A stretch of DNA of 62,803 nucleotides. It comes from CAZADS01 sp964483985 (GTDB taxonomy: Bacteria; Pseudomonadota; Alphaproteobacteria; Thalassobaculales; Thalassobaculaceae). How positions within the stretch are numbered: the first letter of the stretch is position 1; every line of letters begins with the position of its first letter. Position numbers and translations under genes: made by a program. The stretch lies in NCBI GenBank assembly GCA_964483985.1, contig CAZADS010000070.1, positions 1-62,803 of the forward strand, in the 5' to 3' direction. This document shows positions 27,768-36,704 of this stretch, piece after piece. The notes under the pieces are model-generated. The model did not search any database, was not told the origin of the DNA, and saw only the letters and a program-made list of their open reading frames with translations.

Positions 27768-28796
27768 ATGGATTTTGGCACTTTTTTACTACTTCAATCC
27801 CCGACAGCAAAAAGCCACCAGGAGATTTTTGCTCGCGGTATAGAGGTTGCCCAAATTGCGGATAAACTTGGTTTTGAGAGCATTTGGTGTGCGGAACACC
27901 ATTTTTCGACCTATGGGTATCTTTCCCGTCCGCTCATGTTTGCTAGTCACCTCGCAACCAAAACGGACCGAATAAGGGTTGGATCAGCGGTGGTGGTTCT
28001 TCCATTACACCATCCGTTGATTGTTGCAGAGGAAATTGCGACTGTGGATTTGTTGAGCGGGGGACGGTTAGATGTGGGACTCGGGCGCGGTTATCAAGTC
28101 TATGAGTTTGAACGTTTGGGTGCAAACTTGGGAGAAAGCCGAGAAAGATTTGATGAAGCCGTTGATATCATATTACTAGCGTTTGAAGGAAAACCGTTCA
28201 GCTACGAGGGCAAGCATTATAGATTTGGTGAAACGAGCGTTTTTCCAACACCGGTTCAACAACCGCGCCCGCCGATTTGGGTTGTCGGTCAAAGCGAAGA
28301 GTCAATCAAGGCAATAGCTAAGCGCGGGTTCAATTTAGTTTCAGGTGGTTTTGGCGTATCTCTTGAACGATTACGGGAGTTTCGTCAGGGGTTTGACCAA
28401 ATGATTCCTGATGAACAAAAAAAGAAAAAGATACGAGTCAGTACACAGCGAGCTGTTTATGTTACGAAGGATGAATCAGAGCTTTCCGAAATTGTAGATC
28501 AGGCACGATGGAATATGAGAGTAACCCTGAGCCTACGTCAAGGTCTGGAACGTGTAGAAAAAGGTCGTGCGCTGGCTATTCCTTTTGACGAGGAACCGTC
28601 TAATGAAGAGCTTCTTGACAGGTATTTTGTAATGGGTACACCAAACACATGCATTCAAAAATTACGCGAAATTCAAGGTGCTATGGGAATAGACCATTTT
28701 AATGCAAATTTTTGGTTTGGTGATTTGGAACAGCACCAAGTTTTAAATTCAATGAAATTGTTTGCGGAAGAAGTAATGCCGGCGTTCCAAAAATAG
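27768..28796 (+). CDS. LLM-class flavin-dependent oxidoreductase
   Basis: Bacterial-luciferase-like TIM-barrel monooxygenase, 342 aa. Family features: MDFGTFLL start, ESIWCAEHHF, the strand RIRVGSAVVVLPLHHPL, and GRLDVGLGRGYQ. Such enzymes use FMNH2 and O2 to oxygenate alkanes, ketones or S-heterocycles, or use F420; the flavin reductase partner is not adjacent. GGAG lies 9 nt before the ATG. The beta-hydroxyacid dehydrogenase follows 59 nt downstream. Confidence 0.92.
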   Translation: MDFGTFLLLQSPTAKSHQEIFARGIEVAQIADKLGFESIWCAEHHFSTYGYLSRPLMFASHLATKTDRIRVGSAVVVLPLHHPLIVAEEIATVDLLSGGRLDVGLGRGYQVYEFERLGANLGESRERFDEAVDIILLAFEGKPFSYEGKHYRFGETSVFPTPVQQPRPPIWVVGQSEESIKAIAKRGFNLVSGGFGVSLERLREFRQGFDQMIPDEQKKKKIRVSTQRAVYVTKDESELSEIVDQARWNMRVTLSLRQGLERVEKGRALAIPFDEEPSNEELLDRYFVMGTPNTCIQKLREIQGAMGIDHFNANFWFGDLEQHQVLNSMKLFAEEVMPAFQK

Positions 28797-28855
28797 ATAG
28801 GTTATTAGGAGATGCGAATGATATCTTTGGGTTATAAATTAGAGAGGTAAGTTGA

Positions 28856-29794
28856 ATGAAGATAGGGTTCATAGGGCTCGGAACGATGGGGGCTAGTTTG
28901 GCTAGTAACCTTCAAAAATCTGGGTTTGATTTAGTTGTTCACGATATTAGCCGACAGATAGCGAAAACACATCTAAATGCAGGCGCTAGTTGGGCTGAAT
29001 CTCCTCGGGCGGTTGCTGAAAGTAGTGATATAATCATGACCTCTTTACCCGGCCCTCCGGAAGTAGAGGCGGTTGCTCTTGATCCTGAATATGGTCTCAT
29101 CGCCGGAGTGAAAAAAGGTAAAGTATTCTTTGATTTATCAACTAATTCTCCCACTCTTATACGTCATATTCATGCAAAATTTAAAGAGCGGGGTGCCCAT
29201 CTTCTCGATGCACCTGTAAGCGGTGGACCGAAAGGTGCGAAATCCGGAAAACTGGCTATTTGGGTTGGAGGAGATGAGATTATTTTTCACGAGAATCGCG
29301 CTTGCTTGGATGCAATGGGTGACCAAGTCAAACATATCGGACCCATTGGAGCTGGTGCCATTGCCAAATTGGTTCATAACAGTGCGGGATACGCCATTCA
29401 ATGTGCGATTGCAGAGGTATTTACCGTTGGAGTGAAAGCGGGAGTCGAACCTCTGGCCCTTTGGGATGCTATCCGGCAGGGAGCGAGAGGGCGAGTTCGC
29501 ACTTTCGATAGTTTAGGTGATCATTTTTTGACAAACCATTATGATCCGCCAAATTTTGCGCTTAAGCTCGCTCATAAGGATATTTCTTTAGCTTGTGAGT
29601 TAGGGCGAGATATGGAGGTTCCTATGCGCTTAATAAATTTAGCCCAACAAGAAATGCGTGAAGCGCTCAATAGAGGGTGGGGACACCGAGACAGCAGATC
29701 ATTTTTATTGTTACAGCAAGAAAGAGCTGGATTAACAATAGAAGAAAGTCAGGAAGCTGTTTCGGCAGTGTTGGCATCTGATTTGCCAAATTGA
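28856..29794 (+). CDS. NAD(P)-dependent beta-hydroxyacid dehydrogenase (HIBADH family)
   Basis: Member of the 3-hydroxyisobutyrate / tartronate-semialdehyde reductase family, 312 aa. GFIGLGTMGASLA is the N-terminal Rossmann motif, DAPVSGGPKGAKSG the substrate-binding loop, and KLVHNS carries the catalytic lysine at about residue 170. GAGAGGT precedes the ATG. It lies between the LLM oxidoreductase and the HMG-CoA-lyase-like gene, consistent with oxidation of a hydroxyacid intermediate. True HIBADH, GlxR or succinic-semialdehyde reductase roles cannot be separated by eye. Confidence 0.92.
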   Translation: MKIGFIGLGTMGASLASNLQKSGFDLVVHDISRQIAKTHLNAGASWAESPRAVAESSDIIMTSLPGPPEVEAVALDPEYGLIAGVKKGKVFFDLSTNSPTLIRHIHAKFKERGAHLLDAPVSGGPKGAKSGKLAIWVGGDEIIFHENRACLDAMGDQVKHIGPIGAGAIAKLVHNSAGYAIQCAIAEVFTVGVKAGVEPLALWDAIRQGARGRVRTFDSLGDHFLTNHYDPPNFALKLAHKDISLACELGRDMEVPMRLINLAQQEMREALNRGWGHRDSRSFLLLQQERAGLTIEESQEAVSAVLASDLPN

Positions 29795-30099
29795 ATTTGG
29801 AATAAAAGAATCGCTACTGGAAATTAAAAGAAATCCCTTTCAGGGTTATGCCGCTGAACTTAGAAACAGGTATGAGCTGAACAAATTAAGACCGGTTGTA
29901 GTTTTTTAACGCCGACTTTCTCTTTTTGTAAGTTTTGCGGTCTCTTTAAAATAGTTTGTTACGAAACATTTGCATACTTATACGAATATGGGTGGATTGA
30001 TGAATTCAATTTTGTAAGAGTATTAAGATTATATCAGCAGATTTATTTTAAAATAATGTGGACGTATTGATTTATTGGCAACCCCGAGGGAGAAAAGTT

Positions 30100-31065
30100 G
30101 TGGGGACAGACCTTCCAAAATACATAGAAATTCATGAAGAGGGACCGCGAGAAGGTTTTCAGATTGAACCAGGCCCTATTTCAACAGTTAATAAAATCAG
30201 ATTGATAGATGCACTATCGCAAACCGGATTGCGGCACATTCAGGCTTGCTCTTTTGTTAATCCCCGTCTGGTTCCCGGTTGGGCGGATGCGGAAGCTGTT
30301 GTTGAGGGCTTTACGAAGCTAGATGGTATTGAGTATACGGGTTTGTATTTTAACGGGAATGGATTAGACCGAGCTCGAAAATATCAAGATAAATTAACTT
30401 TGTCAGGCTCAATCTCTTTAACGGCCTCTGAAGGTTTTACTAAGAAAAATCTTAACCGGACCCATGAGGAAAACTTGGCGGCTATGAAACGTCAAACGTA
30501 CGCTCATTTGAGCTATGATATTCCAGTTAATAGATTGGGTATTATGGCTGCCTTTGGATGCAATTATCAGGGTGATATCGAACCGGGGCAAGTGATTCGA
30601 ACGTTGGAAGATGGACTGCAAATTGCGAAAGAAGCGGGCGCGCAAATTAATTTGTTTTCTTTGGCGGACACGATGGGATGGGCGGCGCCCCATAGAATCG
30701 AAAAAGTGATAGGTGAGGTTAGAAGTCGCTGGCCCGAGATGGCTATTTCCTTGCACTTGCACGACACCCGCGGTTTAGCCGTTGCCAATGCCCATGTTGC
30801 ACTCAAAATGGGTGTAAGGCACTTTGATTCAACCGTTGGTGGGTTGGGTGGATGCCCTTTTGCGGGTCAACCAAAGGCTGCTGGTAATATTTGCACCGAA
30901 GAGTTGGTTTTGCTGTGTGAAGAAATGGGCATAAATACCGGCGTAGATTTGGATAACCTCATAGAGGTCGGACGCATGGCCGAGGATATAGTGGGCCATC
31001 AGTTGCCAGGCGAACTTATTCATGCGGGAAGCTTGGAGGCGTTCCGTCGAGTGGTTCACCATTAA
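30100..31065 (+). CDS. HMG-CoA lyase-like protein (variant active site)
   Basis: TIM-barrel lyase of the DRE-TIM / HMG-CoA lyase family, 321 aa from the GTG at 30100, chosen because GAGGGAG at 30086-30092 lies 7 nt upstream; a GTG at 30058 would add 14 non-homologous residues. The family's PRDGLQ motif is PREGFQ here (R17, E18), so the metal-binding/catalytic aspartate is glutamate. The HLHDTRG metal motif and the GGLGGCPFA loop cysteine remain, but the loop carries extra residues before AGN. It is translationally coupled (TAATG) to a CaiB-type CoA-transferase. Likely cleaves a 3-hydroxy-3-alkyl acyl-CoA other than HMG-CoA. Confidence 0.85.
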   Translation: MGTDLPKYIEIHEEGPREGFQIEPGPISTVNKIRLIDALSQTGLRHIQACSFVNPRLVPGWADAEAVVEGFTKLDGIEYTGLYFNGNGLDRARKYQDKLTLSGSISLTASEGFTKKNLNRTHEENLAAMKRQTYAHLSYDIPVNRLGIMAAFGCNYQGDIEPGQVIRTLEDGLQIAKEAGAQINLFSLADTMGWAAPHRIEKVIGEVRSRWPEMAISLHLHDTRGLAVANAHVALKMGVRHFDSTVGGLGGCPFAGQPKAAGNICTEELVLLCEEMGINTGVDLDNLIEVGRMAEDIVGHQLPGELIHAGSLEAFRRVVHH

Positions 31066-32270
31066 TGAGCGAAAGGCCTCTGGACGGGATTAGAGTCCTC
31101 GAGTTCTCCCACACTGTCATGGGGCCGACGGCAGGTTTGGTTTTTGCTGAACTCGGTGCGGATGTCATAAAAGTGGAGCCGGCGCCGGATGGCGATAGAA
31201 CACGGCGCTTGGGAGGGTTTGGGGCCGGCTTTTTCGCTGGTTTTAACCGAAATAAGCGAAGTTTGGCAATTGATCTTAAACAAGAGGATGGACAAAAGAT
31301 AATACATCGTTTGGTACGAGATGTAGATATTATTTTAGAAAATTTTGGACCGGGAACGATGGAAAGACTTAAATGTGGATACGATGATTTAGCTCCGTTG
31401 AATGATCACCTTATCTATCTTGCACTCAAGGGTTACTTAGCTGGTCCATACGAACACCGTCCGGCGTTGGATGAAGTAGTACAATTCCAATCCGGTCTTG
31501 CTTGGATGACCGGACCACCGGGGCAACCTTTGCGTGCTGGGGCTTCGGTCATTGACATTTTGGGGGCTTTATTTGGTGTAATTTCCGTCCAAGCTGCATT
31601 ACGGGAGCGGTCTATTACCGGCAAGGGCCAAAGGGTATCAAGCGCTCTATTTGAGAGTTCTGTTTTTCTTATGAGTACCCATATGGCAGGAATGGCAGCT
31701 ACCGGTCTAGAAGCCAGACCAATGCCGGCCAGAAGAGGTGCTTGGGCCGTGTACGAAGTGTTTGATACCGCGGAAAATGGCCAACTGTTCATTGGCGTTA
31801 CCTCTGATCAGCAATGGGTGCGGTTTATCCGGGAATTTGAATTGCAAGAACTTGCTAATGATCCCAGGTTGGACACTAATATCAAACGACTCGCTGAGCG
31901 AGAATGGCTGATTCCAGAGTTGCAAAAGGTAATTTCAAAATATGGGCAAGAAGAAGTTGAGGAACGATGTGAACGAAGTGAAATTTCTTGGGCTAGAGTA
32001 GGGCAACCAGGGGATCTTTTTGAGGATCCGCATCTTTTGGCTACAGGAGGACTCGTTGACGTTTTTGTCTCCCGTTTTGGTGGTGAAGGTGGCAAGTGGG
32101 CAGGGTTGCCTGCCCTTCCGATTGAATTTGGTGAAGAGCGCAAACGACCAAATGTTATTAAGCAGCCGCCAAAAGTTGGAGAGCATAATATCGAAATTCT
32201 ACGCGGATTGGGGCTATCGGAGAACGACATTTCGGATTTGATGGACAGGAGAATAATAGGTTCTAAATAA
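31065..32270 (+). CDS. CaiB/BaiF family CoA-transferase (module 1)
   Basis: Class III CoA-transferase of 401 aa. Visible: VLEFSHTVMGPTAGL at the N-terminus, GADVIKVEP, the NKRSLAIDL segment and the catalytic-aspartate region (AGASVIDILGALFG). It overlaps the lyase stop by 1 nt. Enzymes of this class move CoA from succinyl-CoA or another donor to a carboxylate, so the pair can activate and then cleave a hydroxy-dicarboxylic acid. Paralogous to the module-2 CoA-transferase at 54.9 kb. Confidence 0.92.
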   Translation: MSERPLDGIRVLEFSHTVMGPTAGLVFAELGADVIKVEPAPDGDRTRRLGGFGAGFFAGFNRNKRSLAIDLKQEDGQKIIHRLVRDVDIILENFGPGTMERLKCGYDDLAPLNDHLIYLALKGYLAGPYEHRPALDEVVQFQSGLAWMTGPPGQPLRAGASVIDILGALFGVISVQAALRERSITGKGQRVSSALFESSVFLMSTHMAGMAATGLEARPMPARRGAWAVYEVFDTAENGQLFIGVTSDQQWVRFIREFELQELANDPRLDTNIKRLAEREWLIPELQKVISKYGQEEVEERCERSEISWARVGQPGDLFEDPHLLATGGLVDVFVSRFGGEGGKWAGLPALPIEFGEERKRPNVIKQPPKVGEHNIEILRGLGLSENDISDLMDRRIIGSK

Positions 32271-32374
32271 TAAGATGCCTAGTAAAATTTGTTATGAAAT
32301 ACAAACTTACCCCCCCACCATCATTGTGATGCCTAGATAATAGAGTTAGTTCGAGCATTGACGAGCTATAGGGT

Positions 32375-33037
32375 ATGCATAAACATAAAGAAATGCAGAA
32401 TGTAAATGATCATAGCTGGTTAAGACAGGGAAGCACCTCGCCTGAAGACGTTCAAAAGAGTTATGATGATTGGGCTTTAAATTACAATGAAACTCTGGAT
32501 AAATGGGGTTATCTTGCACCGCAGGAAACGGCGCGTTTGTTGTTAGAAAATGCTCCTGCCGTTTTTAATCGAGTTCTTGATGTTGGATGCGGGACGGGGC
32601 TCTCAGGCATGGCATTACGGAATGCGGGTTTTACCGGATGGATAGATGGTTATGATCTCTCCGTCATCTCACTGGACGAAGCTAAGAAATATAAAATCTA
32701 TACGGATTTAGAGCAGGTTAATCTGCATAGATTACCGCTGCCCGCTGCGGACCGAACATATGATTCTCTTATCTGCGTCGGAGTATTAACCTATGTTCCT
32801 GATAGCGAGGCGGTATTGCGCGAGTTCGCACGATTAGTTAGTCCTGGGGGAGTAGTTTTAGTTTCTCAACGCAGCGACCTTTTTGAAGAACGGAAGTTTG
32901 GTGAAACTATTGTTTCTTTAGAGCAAAAAGGAATTTTCGCAAACCCTATTATAACGAGTCCACAACCATATTTGCCACAAAATCCGCAATTTGGCTCGGA
33001 AATCTTAGTACATTATATAATTCTGCCAGTTTCCTAG
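32375..33037 (+). CDS. Class I SAM-dependent methyltransferase
   Basis: Methyltransferase of 220 aa with a seven-strand Rossmann core: motif I VLDVGCGTGLSG near residues 70-80, acidic GYDLS at the end of strand 2, and ICVGVLTYVPD as motif IV. The N-terminal SYDDWALNYNETLDKWGY segment resembles the METTL27/Williams-Beuren group. Start uncertain: ATG at 32375 or the sixth codon later, neither with a good ribosome site. Convergent with the cupin gene. Substrate unknown. Confidence 0.88.
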   Translation: MHKHKEMQNVNDHSWLRQGSTSPEDVQKSYDDWALNYNETLDKWGYLAPQETARLLLENAPAVFNRVLDVGCGTGLSGMALRNAGFTGWIDGYDLSVISLDEAKKYKIYTDLEQVNLHRLPLPAADRTYDSLICVGVLTYVPDSEAVLREFARLVSPGGVVLVSQRSDLFEERKFGETIVSLEQKGIFANPIITSPQPYLPQNPQFGSEILVHYIILPVS

Positions 33038-33109
33038 TTTTTTAAAATGCTGGTTTAGATTTGGATGGATAATTACCAATTCGTGCCAGAACTTTACCGC
33101 AGATATAAA

Positions 33110-33613
33110 TTAGGCAGCAGATTGTGCTCGCTTGGGCGCCGTCCCATGAATGATGCCGTCTTTCCAATTTTGAACAAATTGTTCAATAGAAAGAGTCCAC
33201 CCATTTTTCATATTGTGGTCAAAATATTCAAATAAAATACTGTCGGATGCTTGCATGGAGAGCAATACTGTACCCCCATCGTCTCCGCCCCGCTCGTCAT
33301 GAGGCAGAGCATCAGCGCTAGCAAGAGCATAATCACCTTTCGTGCGGAGAACTGTTTTTGAAGATCCGTCCGGCTGTATTTCAGTTAGATGCTGCTCCCC
33401 CTCTAAAACTAGAGTAACTGTAGAAGCTACATGTCTATGGCGCCTGCAATAGCCCCTTTTACCATAACGAAGCAACATATCTAACCGCCCATTAATTATA
33501 TCATAGCCGAGAAGGCTGTACTCGAAATCAACCTTAAATTCGTGACAATCTGGGTCTGTGACATGTCGCCACTCAACGAATTGGGGATCGAAAGACTGGG
33601 ATATATTGATCAT
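33110..33613 (-). CDS. Cupin-domain protein
   Basis: Single-domain cupin of 167 aa. The first cupin motif is present as RHRHVASTVTLVLEGEQ with two metal-binding histidines, followed by a strand pair and a second, weaker motif around PHDERGG. Such proteins are often metal-dependent dioxygenases or isomerases. AGGAC lies 8 nt before the ATG. Adjacent to methyltransferase and GST genes, but no pathway can be stated. Confidence 0.78.
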   Translation of the reverse strand: MINISQSFDPQFVEWRHVTDPDCHEFKVDFEYSLLGYDIINGRLDMLLRYGKRGYCRRHRHVASTVTLVLEGEQHLTEIQPDGSSKTVLRTKGDYALASADALPHDERGGDDGGTVLLSMQASDSILFEYFDHNMKNGWTLSIEQFVQNWKDGIIHGTAPKRAQSAA

Positions 33614-33928
33614 AATTAGTCCTGATATCTAAAGTAACTGTAGCCCAGAATATAAGCGAAGAGAAAATGCAGAAATCAACTTTCTTTGGATGGCAAAGGC
33701 TACGAACGTTTTAATTGTTTGTAAATGCGTTTAAAAGGTTTTGGTAGCTAAAGTGAAATTTTATACGTGTGTAAGAGATGCGCTGAACGTGGCCAATCGG
33801 ATGGCTTTTTATAATTTTCCCAACAAAAAACTGTTTTGATTTTAGGCATTGTCTGACTAAGTTGTGAATCTGAATTTCTTTCTAACACAGGATTAACCGT
33901 AAAAACCTACGCCAGGGGAGGGACAGAT
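33614..33928. other. 315-bp divergent intergenic region
   Basis: Separates the cupin gene (minus) from the GST gene (plus). No ORF, RNA gene, repeat or confident promoter was found; the only clear element is the GGGGAGGG ribosome site just before the GST start. Confidence 0.5.
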
Positions 33929-34579
33929 TTGAAACTATATATAGATCCGATTACGGTAAATTGCCGTAAGGTCGTAGCCGGGCTGGACTTAATAGGCGCG
34001 GACTATGAAGAAGAAAGACTTAGCTATTTTGGAGGAGACCATAAACTTCCGGCGTTTACCGAGATAAACCCGAACGCAGAATTGCCAGCCCTTGTGGATG
34101 GTGACCTTAGACTTTGGGAGTCTAATGCAATTCTTGTTTATGCTTCAGAAAAAACCGGCAACAAAACTGTTTACCCAAATAACGCAAAAACACGAGCTGA
34201 CATCACCCGGTGGCTTTTATGGGAGTCAAGTAAATGGTTTGATGCTTGTTATGTTTATTTGGTGGAAAATGTAGTCAAACCTATGCTTGACGACAGCCCC
34301 AATGCCACGATCCTCGAGAACCATGCTCCAAGCTTTCATTCTCGCGCTTCGGTGCTTGACTCTGCTCTAAATGGTGGAGACTGGCTCTGTGGCGAACACG
34401 TTACTATTGCCGACATTGCAGTAGCATCCCCGATGCATTTGCATGCTGTTCAGAAATTGCCACTCGAGAATTATCCAAATATCAAGCGATGGATGGAGCA
34501 AATAGAGGTATTGCCTAGCTGGAAAAAATCAGATCCAGTGCCCCATATTCCGCCTGCACTTCTGGCGAAACTGACTTAG
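33929..34579 (+). CDS. Glutathione S-transferase family protein
   Basis: GST of 216 aa: an N-terminal thioredoxin-like domain with an NCRKV motif in the usual active-site position, the cis-Pro segment AELPALVDGDL, the WESNAILVYAS glutathione-binding motif, and an all-helical C-terminal domain with ADIAVASP. Start is TTG with a strong GGGAGGG ribosome site 6-9 nt upstream. Could conjugate or isomerise a catabolic intermediate (as maleylacetoacetate isomerases do) or act in detoxification. Confidence 0.9.
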   Translation: MKLYIDPITVNCRKVVAGLDLIGADYEEERLSYFGGDHKLPAFTEINPNAELPALVDGDLRLWESNAILVYASEKTGNKTVYPNNAKTRADITRWLLWESSKWFDACYVYLVENVVKPMLDDSPNATILENHAPSFHSRASVLDSALNGGDWLCGEHVTIADIAVASPMHLHAVQKLPLENYPNIKRWMEQIEVLPSWKKSDPVPHIPPALLAKLT

Positions 34580-34648
34580 AAAAGTGATAACCAGAAGTAA
34601 AATAGAGTGGTGATTGCAATGGAGAAAACTTTTTTATAGCCGAATTTA

Positions 34649-35362
34649 TTACATCATCAGGTCATTTCGGGTATTAACCATTAGTTCTGCTATTGAGGCG
34701 TTATTCGATAGTGTTAAAATAGTTCGAATGATTTCGGCTATATCTTCAGTCTCTATCATTTTTTCGCGAGGTAAACTTGTAACTTCTGCGGTCATATCCG
34801 TGGCTACGTACCCTGGGCAAAGAGCGGTGCATCTTACGCCATCGTTCCAGCCAGCGTGCCTTGTCGCGTGTGAAAGAGCCACGGCCGCAAATTTAGTCAT
34901 CGAATAACCTATACCACTATCGTATACAGCCTTACCCGCTAACGAAGCGACATTAATGATGCGTCCCGCGCCAGAGCGACGCAAATGGGGCAGGGCAGTG
35001 CGGGTCATAGATAACGGACCTTTAACGTTAATTGCCCACATTCGATCTAACAAGTCATCCTTCATATCCTCTACGGAAACACTCTCCGCAACGCCGGCAT
35101 TGTTTACGAGTCCGTCTAAGCGTCCAAATTGTTGAACGGTGTTCACTACCCATTGCTTATGGGATTTCTGGTCTTCTGCATCATATCGATCGATGATAAA
35201 CCGGTTTTTTTCCCATTCAGCCGTTATTGCCGTCAACGAGTTTGGGTTCCTTGCTCCCAAGCTAAGGCTAAATCCGGCGGCATATAATTTTTGGGCTATG
35301 GCCATACCGATGCCTCGGTTGGCGCCGGAAATCATAATCACACGACCTTTGGGTTTTATCAT
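34649..35362 (-). CDS. SDR-family oxidoreductase
   Basis: Classical SDR, 237 aa: SGANRGIG cofactor loop, NNAGV, VASLAGK with the catalytic-region serine, and YSMTK active site. It ends shortly after the CPGYVATDM segment and lacks the longer C-terminal GG tail of FabG. It lies 30 nt downstream of the CmcJ-like oxygenase gene on the same strand, so the two may act in sequence (hydroxylation, then oxidation). Confidence 0.92.
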   Translation of the reverse strand: MIKPKGRVIMISGANRGIGMAIAQKLYAAGFSLSLGARNPNSLTAITAEWEKNRFIIDRYDAEDQKSHKQWVVNTVQQFGRLDGLVNNAGVAESVSVEDMKDDLLDRMWAINVKGPLSMTRTALPHLRRSGAGRIINVASLAGKAVYDSGIGYSMTKFAAVALSHATRHAGWNDGVRCTALCPGYVATDMTAEVTSLPREKMIETEDIAEIIRTILTLSNNASIAELMVNTRNDLMM

Positions 35363-35392
35363 GATTAAACTTTCATTGAACCTGATTGCCTA

Positions 35393-36388
35393 TTAATTGT
35401 AGATAGCTGCACACCGCACCTCAATACTCCAACGGTCGGGCGCATTTAGGGGTGTTTTGGGATCTTCGAATGAGCTATGAAAACTGAAAGTGCAAGGTTC
35501 GTTGGATTCGGCAAAATCCGAAACCTTGCCGTTCGATTGAGCGAGTGTACCTTGAGAATCCCATTGCTTTATGAGTAAAGCCTCGCTGTAAGTCATGTTT
35601 GGGTAAAAGTACCATTGGTGAGAATCGTTATGTTTCGAAAAATAATTCTCGCCCACACGGTCATTATAGTGAATTTCAAATACTACTAGGTCATTAGGGT
35701 GCACAGTTGTAGCATCGCAGAGAGCTAGAGGGTTTGTTTGAACCGGTTCTTGCGCAATATTTCTCCATACATTAATTATAGAAAACCGCCCAGCGCTTAT
35801 TATTTCGCTAACTTGATTAGAATCAAGAAGCGATTCACCCTTATTTAATAGCGTTTTTACCGTGTCATTTATGCTCGGCGGCTTGGTCAGATCCATTAGT
35901 CTTTGAGGTGCACTGGTCAACGTGTAATCCCCGTGGACAATATGCGCCGGACCTTGAATTTCTTGACCACCCTTAATCCGTTGTTTGATTTTTTTTCCTG
36001 AAGCAGAACGAACGTTATGATCGAATGCGACAACGAGACGGGCTTTACTGATTTCACGCACTAGTTCGACACAATCAGGATAATAATTTCGTACAACCTG
36101 ATCATGATCAAGGAAATCAAGCTTAGGTTTGGTCAATTCATGTTCGAATAGTTCAAAACCGTTTTGCTTTAAATTGCGCTGATTAGATACTCTTAAATTT
36201 CGAGCATCTTGGACTGGCATATTGTAAGTTTCCAATTCCATCCCTATCCGACCTGCGTCACTACCGTCCGGATCACGACGTGTAAGCACCCTGCCGTTTC
36301 GGAATAATGAGTGCTCAGTTAATGGCGCCATGTATTGGAAAGATCCGATACGGCTCGTTTTCTCGGTTGTTTTTGCTTTCGAAAACAT
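35393..36388 (-). CDS. CmcJ/NvfI-family Fe(II)/2OG-type oxygenase
   Basis: 331-aa protein resembling CmcJ (cephamycin 7-methoxylation partner), fungal NvfI/AsaB-type oxygenases and GA4-desaturase-family proteins. Seen in order: FDHNVRS, VHGDYT with an H-x-D pair, the GRFSIINVWR strand, DLVVFEIHY, the QWYFYPNMT motif and HSSFEDP with the distal histidine plus a following arginine in WSIEVR. Members hydroxylate or epoxidise small molecules; the substrate here is unknown. Co-directional with the SDR downstream; divergent from the TauD-like gene. Confidence 0.85.
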   Translation of the reverse strand: MFSKAKTTEKTSRIGSFQYMAPLTEHSLFRNGRVLTRRDPDGSDAGRIGMELETYNMPVQDARNLRVSNQRNLKQNGFELFEHELTKPKLDFLDHDQVVRNYYPDCVELVREISKARLVVAFDHNVRSASGKKIKQRIKGGQEIQGPAHIVHGDYTLTSAPQRLMDLTKPPSINDTVKTLLNKGESLLDSNQVSEIISAGRFSIINVWRNIAQEPVQTNPLALCDATTVHPNDLVVFEIHYNDRVGENYFSKHNDSHQWYFYPNMTYSEALLIKQWDSQGTLAQSNGKVSDFAESNEPCTFSFHSSFEDPKTPLNAPDRWSIEVRCAAIYN

Positions 36389-36704
36389 CGTGAAACGACT
36401 TTCTGTTAAAATTGGGTAGAATTTTTAAGAGACCAATAATTAAAATAAAAACTACGGGATTTAAATCAGTCTAGTATCATTAGATAGAACCTAGTTAATT
36501 CAAAGTTAAATTAATTACGTGTGCCAATTTATTTTGGTCTATCTTGTTATCCTTTAGTGTTCCAGGTAGCGTTGAATTTAAATTCGACTTTTTCGAAGAA
36601 AACGAAACCGACTTGGTTTTTCTAAATATATATACCATTCAAAGAAGCCTTAATAACTAATTGGTGTGAATTCTAAGTGTTGTGACAAATAAGGAATTTG
36701 TACA
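36389..36704. other. 316-bp AT-rich divergent region
   Basis: Lies between two divergently transcribed oxygenase genes (CmcJ-like and TauD-like) and must hold both promoters. Very AT-rich with several TTAATT-type stretches. I see no ORF, hairpin or clear operator. Confidence 0.5.

Noticed and set aside
29834..29844. CCCTTTCAGGG hairpin after the beta-hydroxyacid dehydrogenase as a terminator
   Set aside because: Stem of only four base pairs with a 3-nt loop and no T run.
32274..32336. Repeated GATGCCTAG (32274-32282 and 32328-32336) and a run of seven C (32310-32316) after the module-1 CoA-transferase gene
   Set aside because: Only two copies, no structure, and the C run lies outside any coding frame, so neither a repeat family nor phase variation is supported.
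21690..36388. Isopenicillin-N-synthase-like and CmcJ-like genes suggesting a beta-lactam (cephamycin-type) cluster
   Set aside because: No ACV synthetase, acyltransferase or expandase is present, the IPNS-like protein has a 2OG-binding RxS, and the genes are 13 kb apart in unrelated cassettes.
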